Source: Gonocerus acuteangulatus
Taxonomy: Eukaryota > Arthropoda > Insecta > Hemiptera > Coreidae
Direction of reading: 5' to 3'
Length of the DNA: 64,000 nt
NCBI GenBank assembly: GCA_946811695.1
Contig: OX328132.1
Location: 124,949,489-125,013,488 of the forward strand
The first letter of the stretch is position 1. The number at the start of each line of letters is the position of its first letter. Under the pieces are notes generated by a model. That model made no database searches. It saw nothing but the letters and a program-made list of their open reading frames with translations, and was not told where the DNA came from. Both the position numbers and the translations under genes were made by a program. Below are positions 12,761-24,431 of this stretch, piece by piece.

Positions 12761-13374
12761 TTTTCTAAAAAAACAAAAAAAAAACAAAAGTAAAATATGT
12801 TTTCACATAAGAACACTGAGTCGATTCACTATATGGACCTTAAGAAAGTGAAATCTTGTATTTCAAAATTAGGTTAAAACACGGTACCTATAGCTCGTAG
12901 AAATGTACTTTTCAATCAGAGTTGTCGTAGACTAGTTATGTTTCCAAATTATTGTTCATTAACTAAAGAAAATAAAGGTTTCATTAACAATACTCAATAA
13001 AATATCAAAACTTTTTTTAAATACTGAGTTGAAAAAATGCTACAGAATAAGAGATAACTTAAGTTTATACTTAAAGGTGATTAAGAACCACAACATGTAA
13101 AAGTACGCCATACACAAAAGTCAACTTTAAAAGAAAAAATAATTTTAAATAAATTGGAAATTTTAAAGCAGAGGAGCTCTAATCCCAATATGCGCTCTTT
13201 GGGTGCGTTTACACTTGACACTTCCCGCAGGATGTATACGTCAGGATATATGTATCGGATAAATATTTTCATGCAAGTTTACATTCTGAGAGAAATAGCT
13301 AGACATTTATATCATGGATATCTATTTGAGAGTTCTCGATTTGCGATAAATGTACGGCCCGTTTACACTCATAT

Positions 13375-14472
13375 ACAGTGTGTCCCAGTATATGTGTCCA
13401 CCCCCTTTTCCTCCTAGAGTCGTTGGAATTTCTAAATGAAACTTGGTAGGTCATAGTTATGTTGCATGAGGTTTCTTTTGAAGGTTTAGTTGACTTTGTA
13501 ACATTCTCCAGCGCATCTAACTCTTGACTTTCCAATGGCGGCAGGTATTTTTTTATGACGAATTCTGATAGAAAATTCAATTTTAAGACTAATTTATTCT
13601 GAGACATCTTTTGATCTGACGCACCGTTTGCGCGTAAAACGCAAAAAAAAAAAAAACTGAAAAATATCGCCCTTTTGTAGACAAATTCCTATTTATCACT
13701 GAAACCAAGCCTTTTACGTAAAAACACCTCGATACAAACGTTGTAGCCTATTAATTTTCCTTTCAGGTGATACCAAGATCAAAGTTGTAGGTTTAATATT
13801 TAACGGGATATTATGAATGAAAAATATACCTTAAAAGTTTTAAAAAGTAACAATTCAGAAAACCGATATGAATAGAAAAAAAAGTAGCTGTCATAAACAA
13901 TAAAAAAAAAAGTATTTATTTACTTTATGAAAAAAAGTATATAAAAATTATTATAAAACAGAAGAGAATAAATTTATTTTTCCATTTGAAATTATTATAT
14001 CATAAAACTAAAAAAACATTTTTGCCTTTGTTTTCATTCATAATATCCCGTTAAATATTTAATCTACAACTTTGATCTTGGTATCATCTGAAAGGAAAAT
14101 TAATAGGCTACAACGTTTACATTGAGGTGTTTTTACGTACAAGGCTTGGTTTCAGTGATAAATAGGAATGTGTCTACAAAAGGGCGATATTTTTCAGTTT
14201 TACGCGCAAACGGTGCGTCGGATCAAAAGATGTCTCAGAATAAATTAGTCTTAAAATTAAATTATCTATCATAATTCGTCATAAAAAATACCTGCCGCCA
14301 TTGGAAAATCAAGAGTTAGATGCGCTGGAGAAAACCTGGAGAATGTTACAAAGTCAACTAAACCTTCAAAAGTAACCTCATGCAACATAACTATGACCTA
14401 CCAAGTTTCATTTCGAAATTCCAACAACTCTAGGAGGAAAAGGGGGTGGACACATATACTGGGACACACTGT
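13375..14472. mobile_element. Foldback/MITE with about 440-bp inverted arms
   Basis: Starts ACAGTGTGTCCCAGTATATG and ends with its complement, flanked by ATAT on both sides (13371-13374, 14473-14476). The arms mirror each other down to a centre near 13900-14000. It lies inside the Harbinger element and is younger than it. No coding capacity; superfamily uncertain. Confidence 0.8.
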
Positions 14473-14642
14473 ATATGTCCTTTGTAGTCCATTCTGCTAA
14501 CTAACAACGAAGAAAGTATCGGAACGCAAAATCGTGGCATGTGTAATTATTATAAAAATCTTGAAAATAAAAAAAAACCCGTTCTGCATGGGTTTGAGAA
14601 TGGATTTTAAGACGGGAAAAATTAGGCTTCTTCAGTCAATTA

Positions 14643-14825
14643 ATGTCTGTATCGAGGATCCAGCGCTGTTTTAGAATTTTTTTAAGAATGAAACGAGCAG
14701 ATTTCGAAAAGCTTGCTTGTAAAATAGGTCCTCTTATGTCAAGGCAAGATAGAAAATTCAAAAAGGCTATCAGTGTAACAGAAAGAATAGCTCCAGCTTT
14801 ACGAATTTTAGCATCTGCTAAGTAG
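14643..14825 (+). pseudogene. Harbinger transposase N-terminal fragment
   Basis: A 60-codon frame reads CFRIFLRMKRADFEKLACKI, then GPLMSRQDRKFKKAISVTER and IAPALRILASAK. This matches the conserved N-terminal region of PIF/Harbinger nucleases (F.LRM....F..LL..I.P.I..+DT..R.AI...ERLA.TLR.LAT). It stops before the DDE catalytic domain, so it cannot work alone. Confidence 0.75.
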
Positions 14826-14997
14826 GTATTTACTGAAATACTATTTTATATTGTGAAATTTTATTAATATGAACTATGTTTTGAAACTGTACACTTGATG
14901 TATATATATCAGACATAAATTGTTCATAGTTTACATTAGTCAGAACTTCTCTCTTATATAAATATCCTGCAATTCCTATCCAAGTATAAACGCACCC

Positions 14998-16284
14998 TTA
15001 CAATACAATCTCTATTCCTCCTGGTATTACTAGCCCTGATGAGGTTAATAACAGTGGTTACTCTAGTAGATTAAATGACGTTGAAAATCACAAAACTATT
15101 GCTGATCACGTTTACTGTAACGCTAATGCTGATATTGTTAATACTATTGTTTCCCATAGTAAGAATAATATATTTCAATAATTTGAAATCTTATTGAATC
15201 CTGCCCTGTGAATGCGCTTCTAGTGGACGACCTCTATCCCTCGTAGCCGCTTGTCGTGTACGCTTCTTAACGAGCAACTTAAAAGATAAGATCGTTCTTA
15301 ACGAAATTACTGAATTCAATATTATCTATTGAAAATTCAATGATTATTATAATACAATCGGGTGTATGTTTTGGTTAGTTCTATGAATGCTAAGTAGGTA
15401 CCGGTATAATTCAATACATCGATACAACTCTCTACCATGATTTGACATCTAGATTGCGTAGACTTCTGTACATGGGCTAGATCATTTAGTTCATAAAACA
15501 TATTATATTTTGGGAGTAATAGCGTTTAAGTTGGCTAAAACTCTTTCAAGATCTAAATTGTTAGTATTCTTTACACCGGAAATGGTCTCAGCCCCCCCTC
15601 CCCGAAATTTTCCCGCCCCCCTCCGAAATTATTTTCTATATACGCCCATGCTTCTGTTAGATGGCGTTGTCTTTCGATTTCTAGGTAATGCATTCTATTC
15701 CACGGCACATTAGTTTATGTTCACGACATAACTGCATTATTTTAATATTCATTAATAATTTGTATAATTATACTGAGTATTGATTTTTGAGGATAGCGCT
15801 TTTATAAAATTTTTGTTAAGTATATTAGCAATTAATTACAATATGCAGCTCATGATATCCTGGTCAATGTTTTTATTAAGTTTATTTGCTTCAAGCAGCA
15901 AGTTATATCAAGTTTCGCGTCGAAAAAAATCTAGTGTTTATTATCACACAATCTAGTAAAAATTATCATAGAGGAAAAATCAAGACCAGTCGTGCATTAA
16001 TTTCTCTATGTTTATATATTTAGAAATATATTTCTTCAATAAAACAAATTACTTTTTTGCAAGAGTTTTGCAAAATATTGTAGAAAAATCTCGCGTCTTT
16101 GCGGGACTATCAACATCCGAAAGTTTCATTTATTTACAAAGCCTTTGTTTACATTCCAGGTATAAAATCAAAGGGAGAAAATATGCGGAGTAAGTATATT
16201 TTAATCTATATTATTCATAATCCTTCAATTTTTCTGTTTCTTTTTTATATAGTATATAATTTCCAGTGACCTTAACAAATCGTA
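14998..16284. other. Mixed AT-rich DNA with one coding-like stretch
   Basis: A plus-strand frame over about 15000-15184 (ISIPPGITSPDEVNNSGYSS onward) stays open for about 60 codons to a stop but matches nothing I recognise. A short C-rich repeat at 15585-15655 (CCGAAATTATTTTCTATA) recurs at 38025-38070 and 61085-61130. Confidence 0.4.
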
Positions 16285-16662
16285 GTTAAAGATCCCATCC
16301 CTTTTGACCAAACCACCCGCTGTGTTTACCAAGTCCCTTGCCAAACCCCTTCCTGTAATGGTGTATACATAGGAGAAACCATAAGTGACATTCACTCGCG
16401 GCTTACACAGCATAAACGAACCATCACTAACAAAGAAATAGATAAATCTGCACTTGCTAAACACGCCATTACGCAAAAACACACTTTTAACTTCGACGAC
16501 ACAAAAATTCTTTCTACAGAACGAAACAAAAAAAGACTACAGATCTCCGAATGTGTACACATTAACCTAAACAAAAACAATATAAACTACACAACAGACA
16601 AAGAAGGCATTTCTCCTATTTACGCTAATATTTTTCAGAAACTCTCCCGACCTCCCACCTAG
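16285..16662 (+). pseudogene. Penelope-like element GIY-YIG endonuclease domain
   Basis: A continuous 126-codon frame without its own start codon reads VYQVPCQTPSCNGVYIGETI, then RLTQHKRTI, ALAKHAITQKHTFNFDDTKI, STERNKKRLQISECVHI, and stops. This is the C-terminal endonuclease of Penelope-like retroelements: the YIG core, the following R and H residues and the final E are visible. It is in frame to the stop but the reverse transcriptase expected upstream is missing, so the element is 5'-truncated. Confidence 0.8.
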
Positions 16663-16839
16663 TATTTTCCCATGCCCCTTGTGTATCCTTCCTTTAACAC
16701 CTTTTTCTCCTTCCCTGTCATAAAAGGCTTTTGATCCCTACCGACCTTCTCTCACCACCTGGTTTATTTTCAGTTGCTTATACCCTAGTAGATCCCAGTT
16801 CTCTTAGACACTTCCACAATGGTTACTTAAGTGTTAACT

Positions 16840-17045
16840 TTGGTCTTTGTGGCGGTTCGTCATAGGCTAATAACTGCACCTAGAGATCCTACCTCTATGG
16901 TAGACTCTGGGAGAATATAGCTGGAAGGTTCCTGCCTAGTAGGTTCATAGATTTAGAAAGGATAGATGTCTAACTCCCCACTTTTTAGTGAAGCACCCCT
17001 AACATTCTGGCGGCCACCTTGTCATGGGGATAAACAATGTCAGTA
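16840..17045 (+). repeat. Unnamed dispersed repeat, also at 19235-19400 (minus)
   Basis: Blocks CATAGATTTAGAAAGGA and GTGAAGCA...CTAAC...GGCGGC...CTTGT are shared in order with the reverse strand of 19235-19400. Family unknown. Confidence 0.5.
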
Positions 17046-17113
17046 GTGCTTGGACAGTTCATGTAATTTCTTCTAGATATTGTATTGAATATTATTCTGA
17101 TATTAGTGCAACT

Positions 17114-17186
17114 ATGGTTCAATCATGCTGTGCTTATGGGTGTACTAACAAAGCTAAATAAGGATCGGATATTCACTTTTTTTCGT
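17114..17186 (+). pseudogene. THAP zinc-finger start, broken
   Basis: ATG opens MVQSCCAYGCTNKAK, then a stop, then GSDIHFF followed by GTAAG. The MV.SC.AYGC.N pattern and the spaced HFF are the start of the C2CH THAP DNA-binding domain, used by P-element-type transposases and host regulators. The in-frame stop and lack of the rest of the domain make it a remnant. Confidence 0.55.
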
Positions 17187-17371
17187 AAGTATTTACAACT
17201 TGATTATCAAAGGTTCTTTCCCCAAGCTCAACAAGTGACTTGTTTTCTCCCTAAAAAGCCAACAAATCCCCAACCTTAGGCCATTGTGCGTATAAAAATA
17301 GTTTCTTTACATAAATATGTTCCATCCTGCTAAAACGATTTAATTCTTCAATGAAAAAAAAGCGCCTTTTC

Positions 17372-17995
17372 AAATAATTCGTAACGTTTCGTCCATCAAA
17401 GAATAGTTCGAAGTCATAATAAACAGATCTGAAATTGAGTTTCATTATATATCACGAGTTTTATTAATTGTACATCATTATAACATATATAAAAACCAAA
17501 ATTTAAAAAAATACATTAAACAAATTTAGTATCAAATATATGGATGTTTCTTTTACATTGAGAAAGTTTTTTTTTTGTTTTTTAATAAACTTTTTAAGTG
17601 CTTAAGCCCTTAATCAGCAGCCTTATGTTGATATAATCCTTTCCCCATTAGGCTGTTCCATAATTATTGTTCAAATTTATACATGAGTGACAAATTAACA
17701 TTTGATCTTTAAGGGAAAAGAAGTACCCATGCAGCCATTTAATAATTTTTTATTGTTTCATAACGTTTTGTCCATCAATGAATATTTTCAAGTCTTCATA
17801 TACAAATCTTAAATTGAGTTTTCTTCAACTGTACATCATTATAACATAAATGAAAAACCAAAATTTAAAAATGTAGTAAAAAAATACATTGAACAAATTT
17901 AGTATCAAATAAATGGGTGTTTATTTTTTTTATTGAAGAATTAAAAACGTTTTTTGCTTGTTTTTTAATAACATTTTTAAGTGCTTAACAAGCTC
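17372..17995 (+). repeat. Two-copy tandem repeat, period about 377 bp
   Basis: CGTAACGTTTCGTCCATCAA at 17382 recurs as CATAACGTTTTGTCCATCAA near 17759. Both units run through ACATTATAACATA and AATTTAGTATCAAATA to TTTTTAAGTGCTTAA. No coding signal. Confidence 0.75.
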
Positions 17996-17999
17996 TAAC

Positions 18000-18344
18000 T
18001 TAATTTCACTAATATTTTTATTATTTGCTGTCGTGGAATCCATCTTTGGTCGCTGTGACCAAGCAGTTATTATTTGTACCTATCTAAGTTTTTTTTAAAT
18101 TATTTAATTTAGTTGCTTTTCTAATTTATAAATGTTGTTTCAGGTTCCCACTACATATGTGTAATTTTTTAAGGCACTTAATATTATGAACAAATTACTC
18201 TTACAAACCTTTTAATTACTTATGTAAATTGTTATATTTAAGTTATTTGTTTATTCACATTTAGATAGATGTATATAATAAATTACTATAAATTATGGCA
18301 AATATGAAGGAGAGCGTCCTCAGCTCTCCTTCAGATACATATAG

Positions 18345-18418
<74 letters not shown>

Positions 18419-19970
18419 TATTATATTACAATTGCTTCATAATGAAAGTGAAGTGAAACATTTATTTTTAATTATTATTTCTTATGTATGTTATTTATTT
18501 ATTTTTTGTCAGACAAATTAATATATTAAAATATTATGTCCATAAAAAGAACAGGTCACTTAAATTGTGGTTCTCTATCATATAAATGAGTAATTAAATT
18601 TTCCATGAAATTTCTTATTAATTTTAATATGCTCCCTCTAAACTTTTCATTAGAGTATCCTTAAAGAAGAAGGTATACAATATATTATATTATATTTACA
18701 AAAGAAAAAAACGTACAAATAATGAATATAATTTAAGTTTTTTTTTTTAATAACACCATGACATAATGTTGGTTATACTATATTAAACCTTAATTAAATA
18801 CTCCATTTTTAATTATATATTTTTTATGGATATTTATATGTGTATCACACATTGTTTTCTTTAAGAAAATTTAACCCCGGCAGGTTGGTTTTGATTTTCC
18901 TTAAAAGGATATTACCATTAAATGATTCCATTATGTTTTTAAAATAAGGGCTAATTTATTTTCCACCCCGCTTTCACTAAAAATCTTGTAAAATAATTGT
19001 TTCTTGTAATTTATTTATTACATCTATTAATTTATTCAACAAAAAAAAAACGAAAAAACTCAACTAATTTGATGATTTTATTTTCTTGAAAAAGCTGTGT
19101 TCTGATATTTGTAAGGACTTAGTTTGTGTTTTTAGTTACATAATTATGAAATATAATATTCTAATAATATTTGTACTCGAATGAAAATGCAAAATACTGC
19201 GCTATATGGGCGAAAATCGGTCAAATTAAAGCATTAGGGCTAATGCACATATGACCCTCTGTCCCCACAACAAGCTGGCGGCTCTCCAGTTAGGCCTGCT
19301 TCACTTTTTCCCGGGAAAACCAGCGGAGTTAGTCATCTACTCCTTTCTAAATCTATGAGGAGGTTAGCCAGTTTCCGAATATAGGACGCTCACGTGTGTT
19401 TTTGTGAATGTGTTATGTTATAAAAACTTATCAGTATGGCCATACTTAGGTGTAATGAGGAGTAGGATGGATATCCGCAAGTAGCCTTAGTATTAATCGT
19501 ATATATATGTAGAATAAGATAGATTATAGTATGTACAAAGTAGTTCCTAGGTTAGCATATAATTTTAATATTTTATTAGGCTATTGTTACGATGATTTAC
19601 TAGCGGCATGCCAGATGTATATATATTGTGTTTAATTATTAATATAAGTAAATATTATTAAGATGAGCACGTGTTTTATATAACCAACCCCCGAGTGACG
19701 TCACAATTACCCCCAAACAGGTAATAGTCTTCCTCTGCCTCCCGGCACTTTCATTGGTATGTAGTATCTTATTTCTTTGTTAAAATTAATTATTAGCACG
19801 TACTTACTTGAATACACTTCAATAAAATAGGCTCTTTTTCTTTTTTTATGTTTCTATTGAACTTTTATATTAAGTTGAATTGTATTTATAGATCTGTTAC
19901 TTACCTTACTCATCATTTTTTTTTCTGTGTTTTTTCTTTTCTTGGCATGCGGTTTGCTCTCAAGAGTGGA
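18000..19970. other. AT-rich stretch with a (TA)n microsatellite
   Basis: A perfect 11-bp stem-loop (TGAAGGAGAGC, 7-nt loop, complement) at 18305-18333 precedes (TA)n at 18341-18416. No gene seen apart from the repeat at 19235-19400. Confidence 0.5.
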
Positions 19971-19971
19971 G

Positions 19972-21110
19972 TCTGCCGTCTCCAAGTTAGGGATGGAGCT
20001 TAGTCCGAGCAAGTGCCGAACCCTCTCTCTGATCCGGCTCCCGTGACGCACAAGATGAAGTTGATTGAGGACGTAATGTTTTACATCGGTGGAGCTCCTG
20101 TTGGACAGATGGGGTACCTTGATTCAATAATGTATTTAGGCGTGCTGTATAAAAATCAAGGCGCGCAGGGGCCTGACGTAAGCCTAGATGTACCACTGCA
20201 AAGAATTGGACAAGCACCTCTTAAGCCACAAAAGAAGTTAGTTGCTTTTAGAAACCACCTTATTCCGCGTTATGTTCATAGTATGGTGCTCGGAGGTTCA
20301 TCGGGTCAGACACTTACAAAGTTTGACATAAAGGTCAGTGCTGCTGTTAGGAGATGGTTAAAACTCCCCAGAGATGTGCCCCTAGGATATTTTCATGCGT
20401 CATGTGGTAGTGGGGGGTTATGCGTGTTCTGTATGAGCGTCCTCGTTCCTGCGTTGACACTGGGGCGACTTCTTAGGTTGAAGAGTTCTGAATTGGCTCA
20501 GGCGAGGGCTGCGTTTTCTTCAGCGACAGTGACCAGAAGGATACGAGATGCAAGAGTGGCTTTGACCTGTCAGGGCTTGAGCGAAGATGCATGGTACCAT
20601 CAGAGCAGAAAGGATTGGTGGGCTAAGAAGCTCTGTTCCTCTAATGATGGAGCTGGGCTACTAATGATGGATCTATTTGTGTGTTTCAATGCATGTAAAG
20701 CCTCTTCCTATTGGTTGCACAGGGGATCGGAATTCCTAACTGGCTGGGATTTTGTCCAGTTTGTCCGAACTCACATCAATGCCTTACCGACAACTGTTAG
20801 GTGCACAAGAGGTAGGCGTGAGGGTCGAGTTGCAGGGCTGGTTGTTTAGAGAATGAAACCCTGTATTCTCGCTGTCCAAAAGTGCTATGTGTCACATAGA
20901 GTCCGATGCTTAAGGCATGATTCTGTGGTTGGAGTACTGGGGGATACCCTTGCCGTCAGCTGGATGGGAGTCTGGTAGGGAGCCTCTCCGAGAAGTCTTA
21001 AAGACCTTGGTGTTTCTGCAACACACCTTAGGCAAATAACAGCACGTGTTTTGAAAGGGTCTAGTATCATCTTCGGCAGATGGAGGGCTCTGTTATCAGC
21101 GCAGGGCCGC
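19972..21110 (+). pseudogene. R2-like non-LTR retrotransposon, 3' part with deletions
   Basis: SAVSKLGMELSPSKCRTLSL at 19972 is the end of the RT palm. After a frameshift a long frame (to 20849) reads MKLIEDVMFYIGG, DSIMYLGVLYKNQG, APLKPQKKLVAFRNHLIPRY, VRRWLKLPRDVPLGYFHASC, the RT thumb and linker of R2-clade elements. Further frameshifts separate the zinc-binding knuckle (QKCYVSHRVRCLRHDSVVGV at 20877) from the very end (LRQITARVLKGSSIIF at about 21030-21080). The restriction-like endonuclease core between them is gone. I saw no 28S rDNA flank, so it is not at the standard R2 site. Confidence 0.78.
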
Positions 21111-21199
21111 TGATATTGAGTCATTATTTTTGCATTTATGGAGTTAAATTTAATATTTTCGAGCATAAACTGATAATTGAGTATTATGTTTATTAGCAT

Positions 21200-21780
21200 G
21201 TAGTTATCACAGCTAGCTTCTAATATTTAGTGTGTTAATTGATTGTCCCTTTTAATTATGTATTGTATTTTTTTTTATTCTATTTGACTACAAGTTTGTA
21301 TTGTTTTATTTTACTCTATGGTTATCTGTTTAAGTTGATTTTTTATTATTGCCTTATTTTTCTCCTATAGTTATTTAATTATATATATATTTTTTTAAGT
21401 GCAGTACTAAGCCAACTAATCTTTGTATTAAGGAGTTGTGGTTGAACCCAGTGGTTATTAATCTTTGTTTTGATTTTTTTGTTTTTTTCATCTGACCATA
21501 ATCATACATGTATTTAACTCATATTTTGTTGCTATTTATCTAAGGTTTATAGATACATCGGCTCTTCGTAATTGTAGTATAAGTAATTCTTATTGTCTTT
21601 TGTTGCTTTATTTATATTGTATTCAATTATTAGTTTGTTAAGGATTGCCTAGTTTATTCAGACATGATAATTAGGAGAGAATAATATCAGCAAGGCTTGC
21701 ATGCAAATCTTGAGCGAAGGAGACGCTCCCCCCTGATGTCTCCCTATGGAGGGAGGGAGGAACCGCGCTAATAGAAGCTA
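21200..21780. other. AT-rich spacer
   Basis: No gene seen. Near 21690-21775 a block ending GGAGGGAGGAACCGCGCTAA resembles short blocks at 525 and 2970. Confidence 0.4.
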
Positions 21781-21782
21781 TA

Positions 21783-22058
21783 TTGTCTGCCCCTGTCCCA
21801 AAAAATGTTACTCAATTAAAAAATCTTATCTCTTGTCTTCATAATTTTCATCATAAATTTATTCCCATGAGTGCAGATCTTTTGGTACCTTTACGTCTAC
21901 TAACTAAAAAAAACCTCACTGGTGTTGATGAACAATTGTCTCTAGATGCACACTTTTTCAGTCTTAATGTATATGATATTTCTAACTTTACTAGTAAGGA
22001 TATTGTATTGTCTAAAGTTTTAAAATTTGTTAAAGGCGGTTGGCCTCCCGAAACATAA
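21783..22058 (+). pseudogene. Ty3/gypsy Pol fragment with internal deletion
   Basis: A 91-codon frame begins SAPVPKNVTQLKNLISCLHN, then FHHKFIPMSADLLVPLRLLT, the end of the RT / start of RNase H of Ty3/gypsy Pol. It jumps to ISNFTSKDIVLSKVLKFVKGGWP, which normally lies several hundred residues later, before the integrase zinc finger (..D..LSKV..YV..GWP). The frame stays open across the join, so a large in-frame deletion removed RNase H. Confidence 0.75.
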
Positions 22059-22109
22059 AAAGATATCCATCCACCAGCAGAATCCACCCACCGGAACATG
22101 GTTTTTGGG

Positions 22110-22600
22110 TGTGAAATTCGCGCGAAAAAAATTGTAACGCTTAAGTTTTCGAGTTCATATGGTTGCAGGTACTCGCTTCACATAGGAAAAGAATAAAACC
22201 ATTTATAAGGCATATCTGTAAACGTTTTCGAGAAAAGTGGAAAAATAGTTGTTGAATAATGATTTTGGTTTGGGTACTTAGAATCATGGGAGTCAGTTGA
22301 AATATTTTCTGCGTGTTTGAAATTCATTCAAACTAAAATATTTAAAGTTCGGTTACATTTGGAGTTAGGGAAGGCTTAAAATAAAGTATGTTATTAACAG
22401 ACATGAAAAGTTTTGGGAACTTCACATATTTTCCTTGATATCTCAAAAACGGTTGGAAAATTAGGTGGGTGGAAGGTGACCATTCGAAAGCTTACTAAAT
22501 TCTCTACAAATAAGGTTCTAAACCAATTTTTCAGTAGTTGATGTCAATTGGAGAAATAAGAACTTAAAACTTCTAACGTGTTTGTTTTGTTGTTGAATGG
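22110..22600 (+). repeat. Unnamed dispersed repeat (member 3)
   Basis: Longest member of the family seen at 1-230 and 12395-12760. It lies just after the broken gypsy pol fragment, so it could be an untranslated part of that element or a neighbour. Confidence 0.55.
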
Positions 22601-22783
22601 GTTTTTTGCTGTTTAACTCACTTTTAAATTGGTTGTTGCTTTGTTTTAAATTTCATTTATCTGTAAAATTAGTATTATAGTAAAATAAGACAAGAGAATA
22701 AGAAACGTTTTGGCAATAGTATATTCCTAGAGCGAACGTTGTGAAGGCCCAAGAATCATTTTTCATGTCCAGGTAGTAGGAGT

Positions 22784-24423
22784 CAGAGTTGGATAAAATG
22801 TATTTGAAATAAAAATGCAAAGTAATGTATTTAAAATATTATTTCAAAGAAATTTATTTTCAAAGAATTATTTCAAATACATTTATTTCAAAATACATTT
22901 ATTTTAAATACAATTATTTTAAAATAATTTATTTGAAATACAATTATTTCAAGATAATTTATTTTGGATAATTTTATTTAAAATAAATTATTTTGAAATA
23001 AAATTATTTCAAATAAATTAAGGATTTAGAAGGTGGTATTAGGAAGGATATTGAAAGTCGTATTAAGGAGGTATTGAAGGTGGAATTAGGAAGCATATTG
23101 GAAGGGGTATTAGGAAGGATATAGAAGGTGGTATTAGGAAGGATATTGGAGGTGGTATTAGGAAGGGTATTGGAGGTGCTATTAGGAAGGATATAGAAGG
23201 CGGTATTAAGAAGGATATTGGAGGGGGTATAAGGAAGGATATAGAAGGTGGTATTAGGAAGGGTATTGGAGGTGGTATTAGGAAGGATATTGGAGGTGGT
23301 ATTAGGAAGGATATTGAAGTGGTATTATGATAGATTGGAGTAGGATTTAGAAAAGATATTGAAAGTGGCATATGAAATGTATGTAAAAGGTGGTATTAGC
23401 AAATATATCAATTACAACATTCAATACCCTTCCTAATACCTCCTCCAATATCCTTCCTAATACCACCTTCTATATCCTACCTAATACCACCTTCTATATC
23501 CTACCTAATACCACCTTCTTTAGCCTTCCTAATACCACCTTCTATATCCTTTCTAATCCCACCCTCAATATCCTTTCTAAATCCACCTACTGTAGTCTTT
23601 CTAATACCTGCGTCTATGTCCTTCCTAAAACCACATTCAATATCCTTTGAAATACCACCTACAAAATCCTTCCTCCTACCTTAATCAATATCTCTCATAT
23701 TACCTCCTTCAACAAATGAATGGTTAAATGCAATTGAATTAATCGCGATTAAATCACTTAAAATTAAGATGTTGAATCATGACTAAATTAATTGCAAACG
23801 GTAATTATCGGAGTTAATAGCGATTAGATTTAATTGTATCCCTCTTTTAAAAAATGAATCGTAATTAAAATGTTATTTGTTTGATATTATGATTGAGAAA
23901 TTACTTGATTGATGCCCAACTCTGTTCAGTAATGCGTATGTATTAAAACGATATTAACAGAGTGAGAGATAATTTTAATTTACACTTAAAACTTACCAAA
24001 CAATTATTTCACACTCTTAAAATAATTTTTCAGTGAATTCCTTAAAATAATTATTTTGTTTATACTTATGAAATAATTATTTCCAATTGTTCCTAAAACT
24101 AACTTTTAAATTACTGGTTTAAATAATTATTTCAAAATTAGTACTTAAAATAAATATTTTAAATTAAATAAGTATTTCAAATAAAATTATTATTTGAAAT
24201 ACTTTTGAATATTTCTAATACTTTTAATTATTTGAAATAATTTTATTTATTTCAAATAATTCAAATTATTTCAAATATCATGCCTCTCTGTAAAATATTA
24301 TTTTGGTGATTATTTGAAATAATTTATTTGAAATACAGCAAAATACATGTTTTATTTTATTTCAAAATACTACGTACAAAATAAACCATTTCAAATTAAT
24401 AATACTTTTCCCCAGGACTCCTA
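22784..24423. mobile_element. hAT-like non-autonomous element carrying an inverted minisatellite
   Basis: The left end CAGAGTTGGATAAAATGTATT is a common hAT terminus; the right end near 24390-24423 is a degenerate complement. Flanks TAGGAGT (22777-22783 and 24425-24431) match over 7 of 8 positions. The ends are built from alternating ATTTCAAATAA/TTATTTGAAAT palindromic motifs and the middle holds the minisatellite. A second hAT-type end (GCCCAACTCTG) near 23912 suggests a nested or fused element. Confidence 0.55.
23030..23700. repeat. Inverted 24-bp minisatellite
   Basis: From 23030 to 23340 about a dozen units of GGTGGTATTAGGAAGGATAT plus 4 nt run on the plus strand. From 23420 to 23700 the same 24-bp unit runs as its complement (AATACCACCTTCTATATCCT). 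The unit length is a multiple of three, so frames stay open and translate as 8-residue repeats; I consider these non-coding. Confidence 0.85.
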
Positions 24424-24431
24424 CTAGGAGT

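Larger units (their letters stand above)
13201..14997 (+). mobile_element. Harbinger-type element with nested foldback
   Basis: Ends are GGGTGCGTTTACACTTG (13201) and CAAGTATAAACGCACCC (ending 14997), inverted repeats of each other; flanks are TTT and TTA, near the 3-bp TWA target typical of PIF/Harbinger. Inside is the start of a Harbinger nuclease at 14643-14825 and a nested inverted-repeat element at 13375-14472. Confidence 0.75.

Noticed and set aside
23063..23650. Two repetitive proteins with 8-residue repeats (SFLIPPPI, NTTFYILP)
   Set aside because: They are translations of a 24-bp inverted minisatellite with no start context or conserved neighbours.
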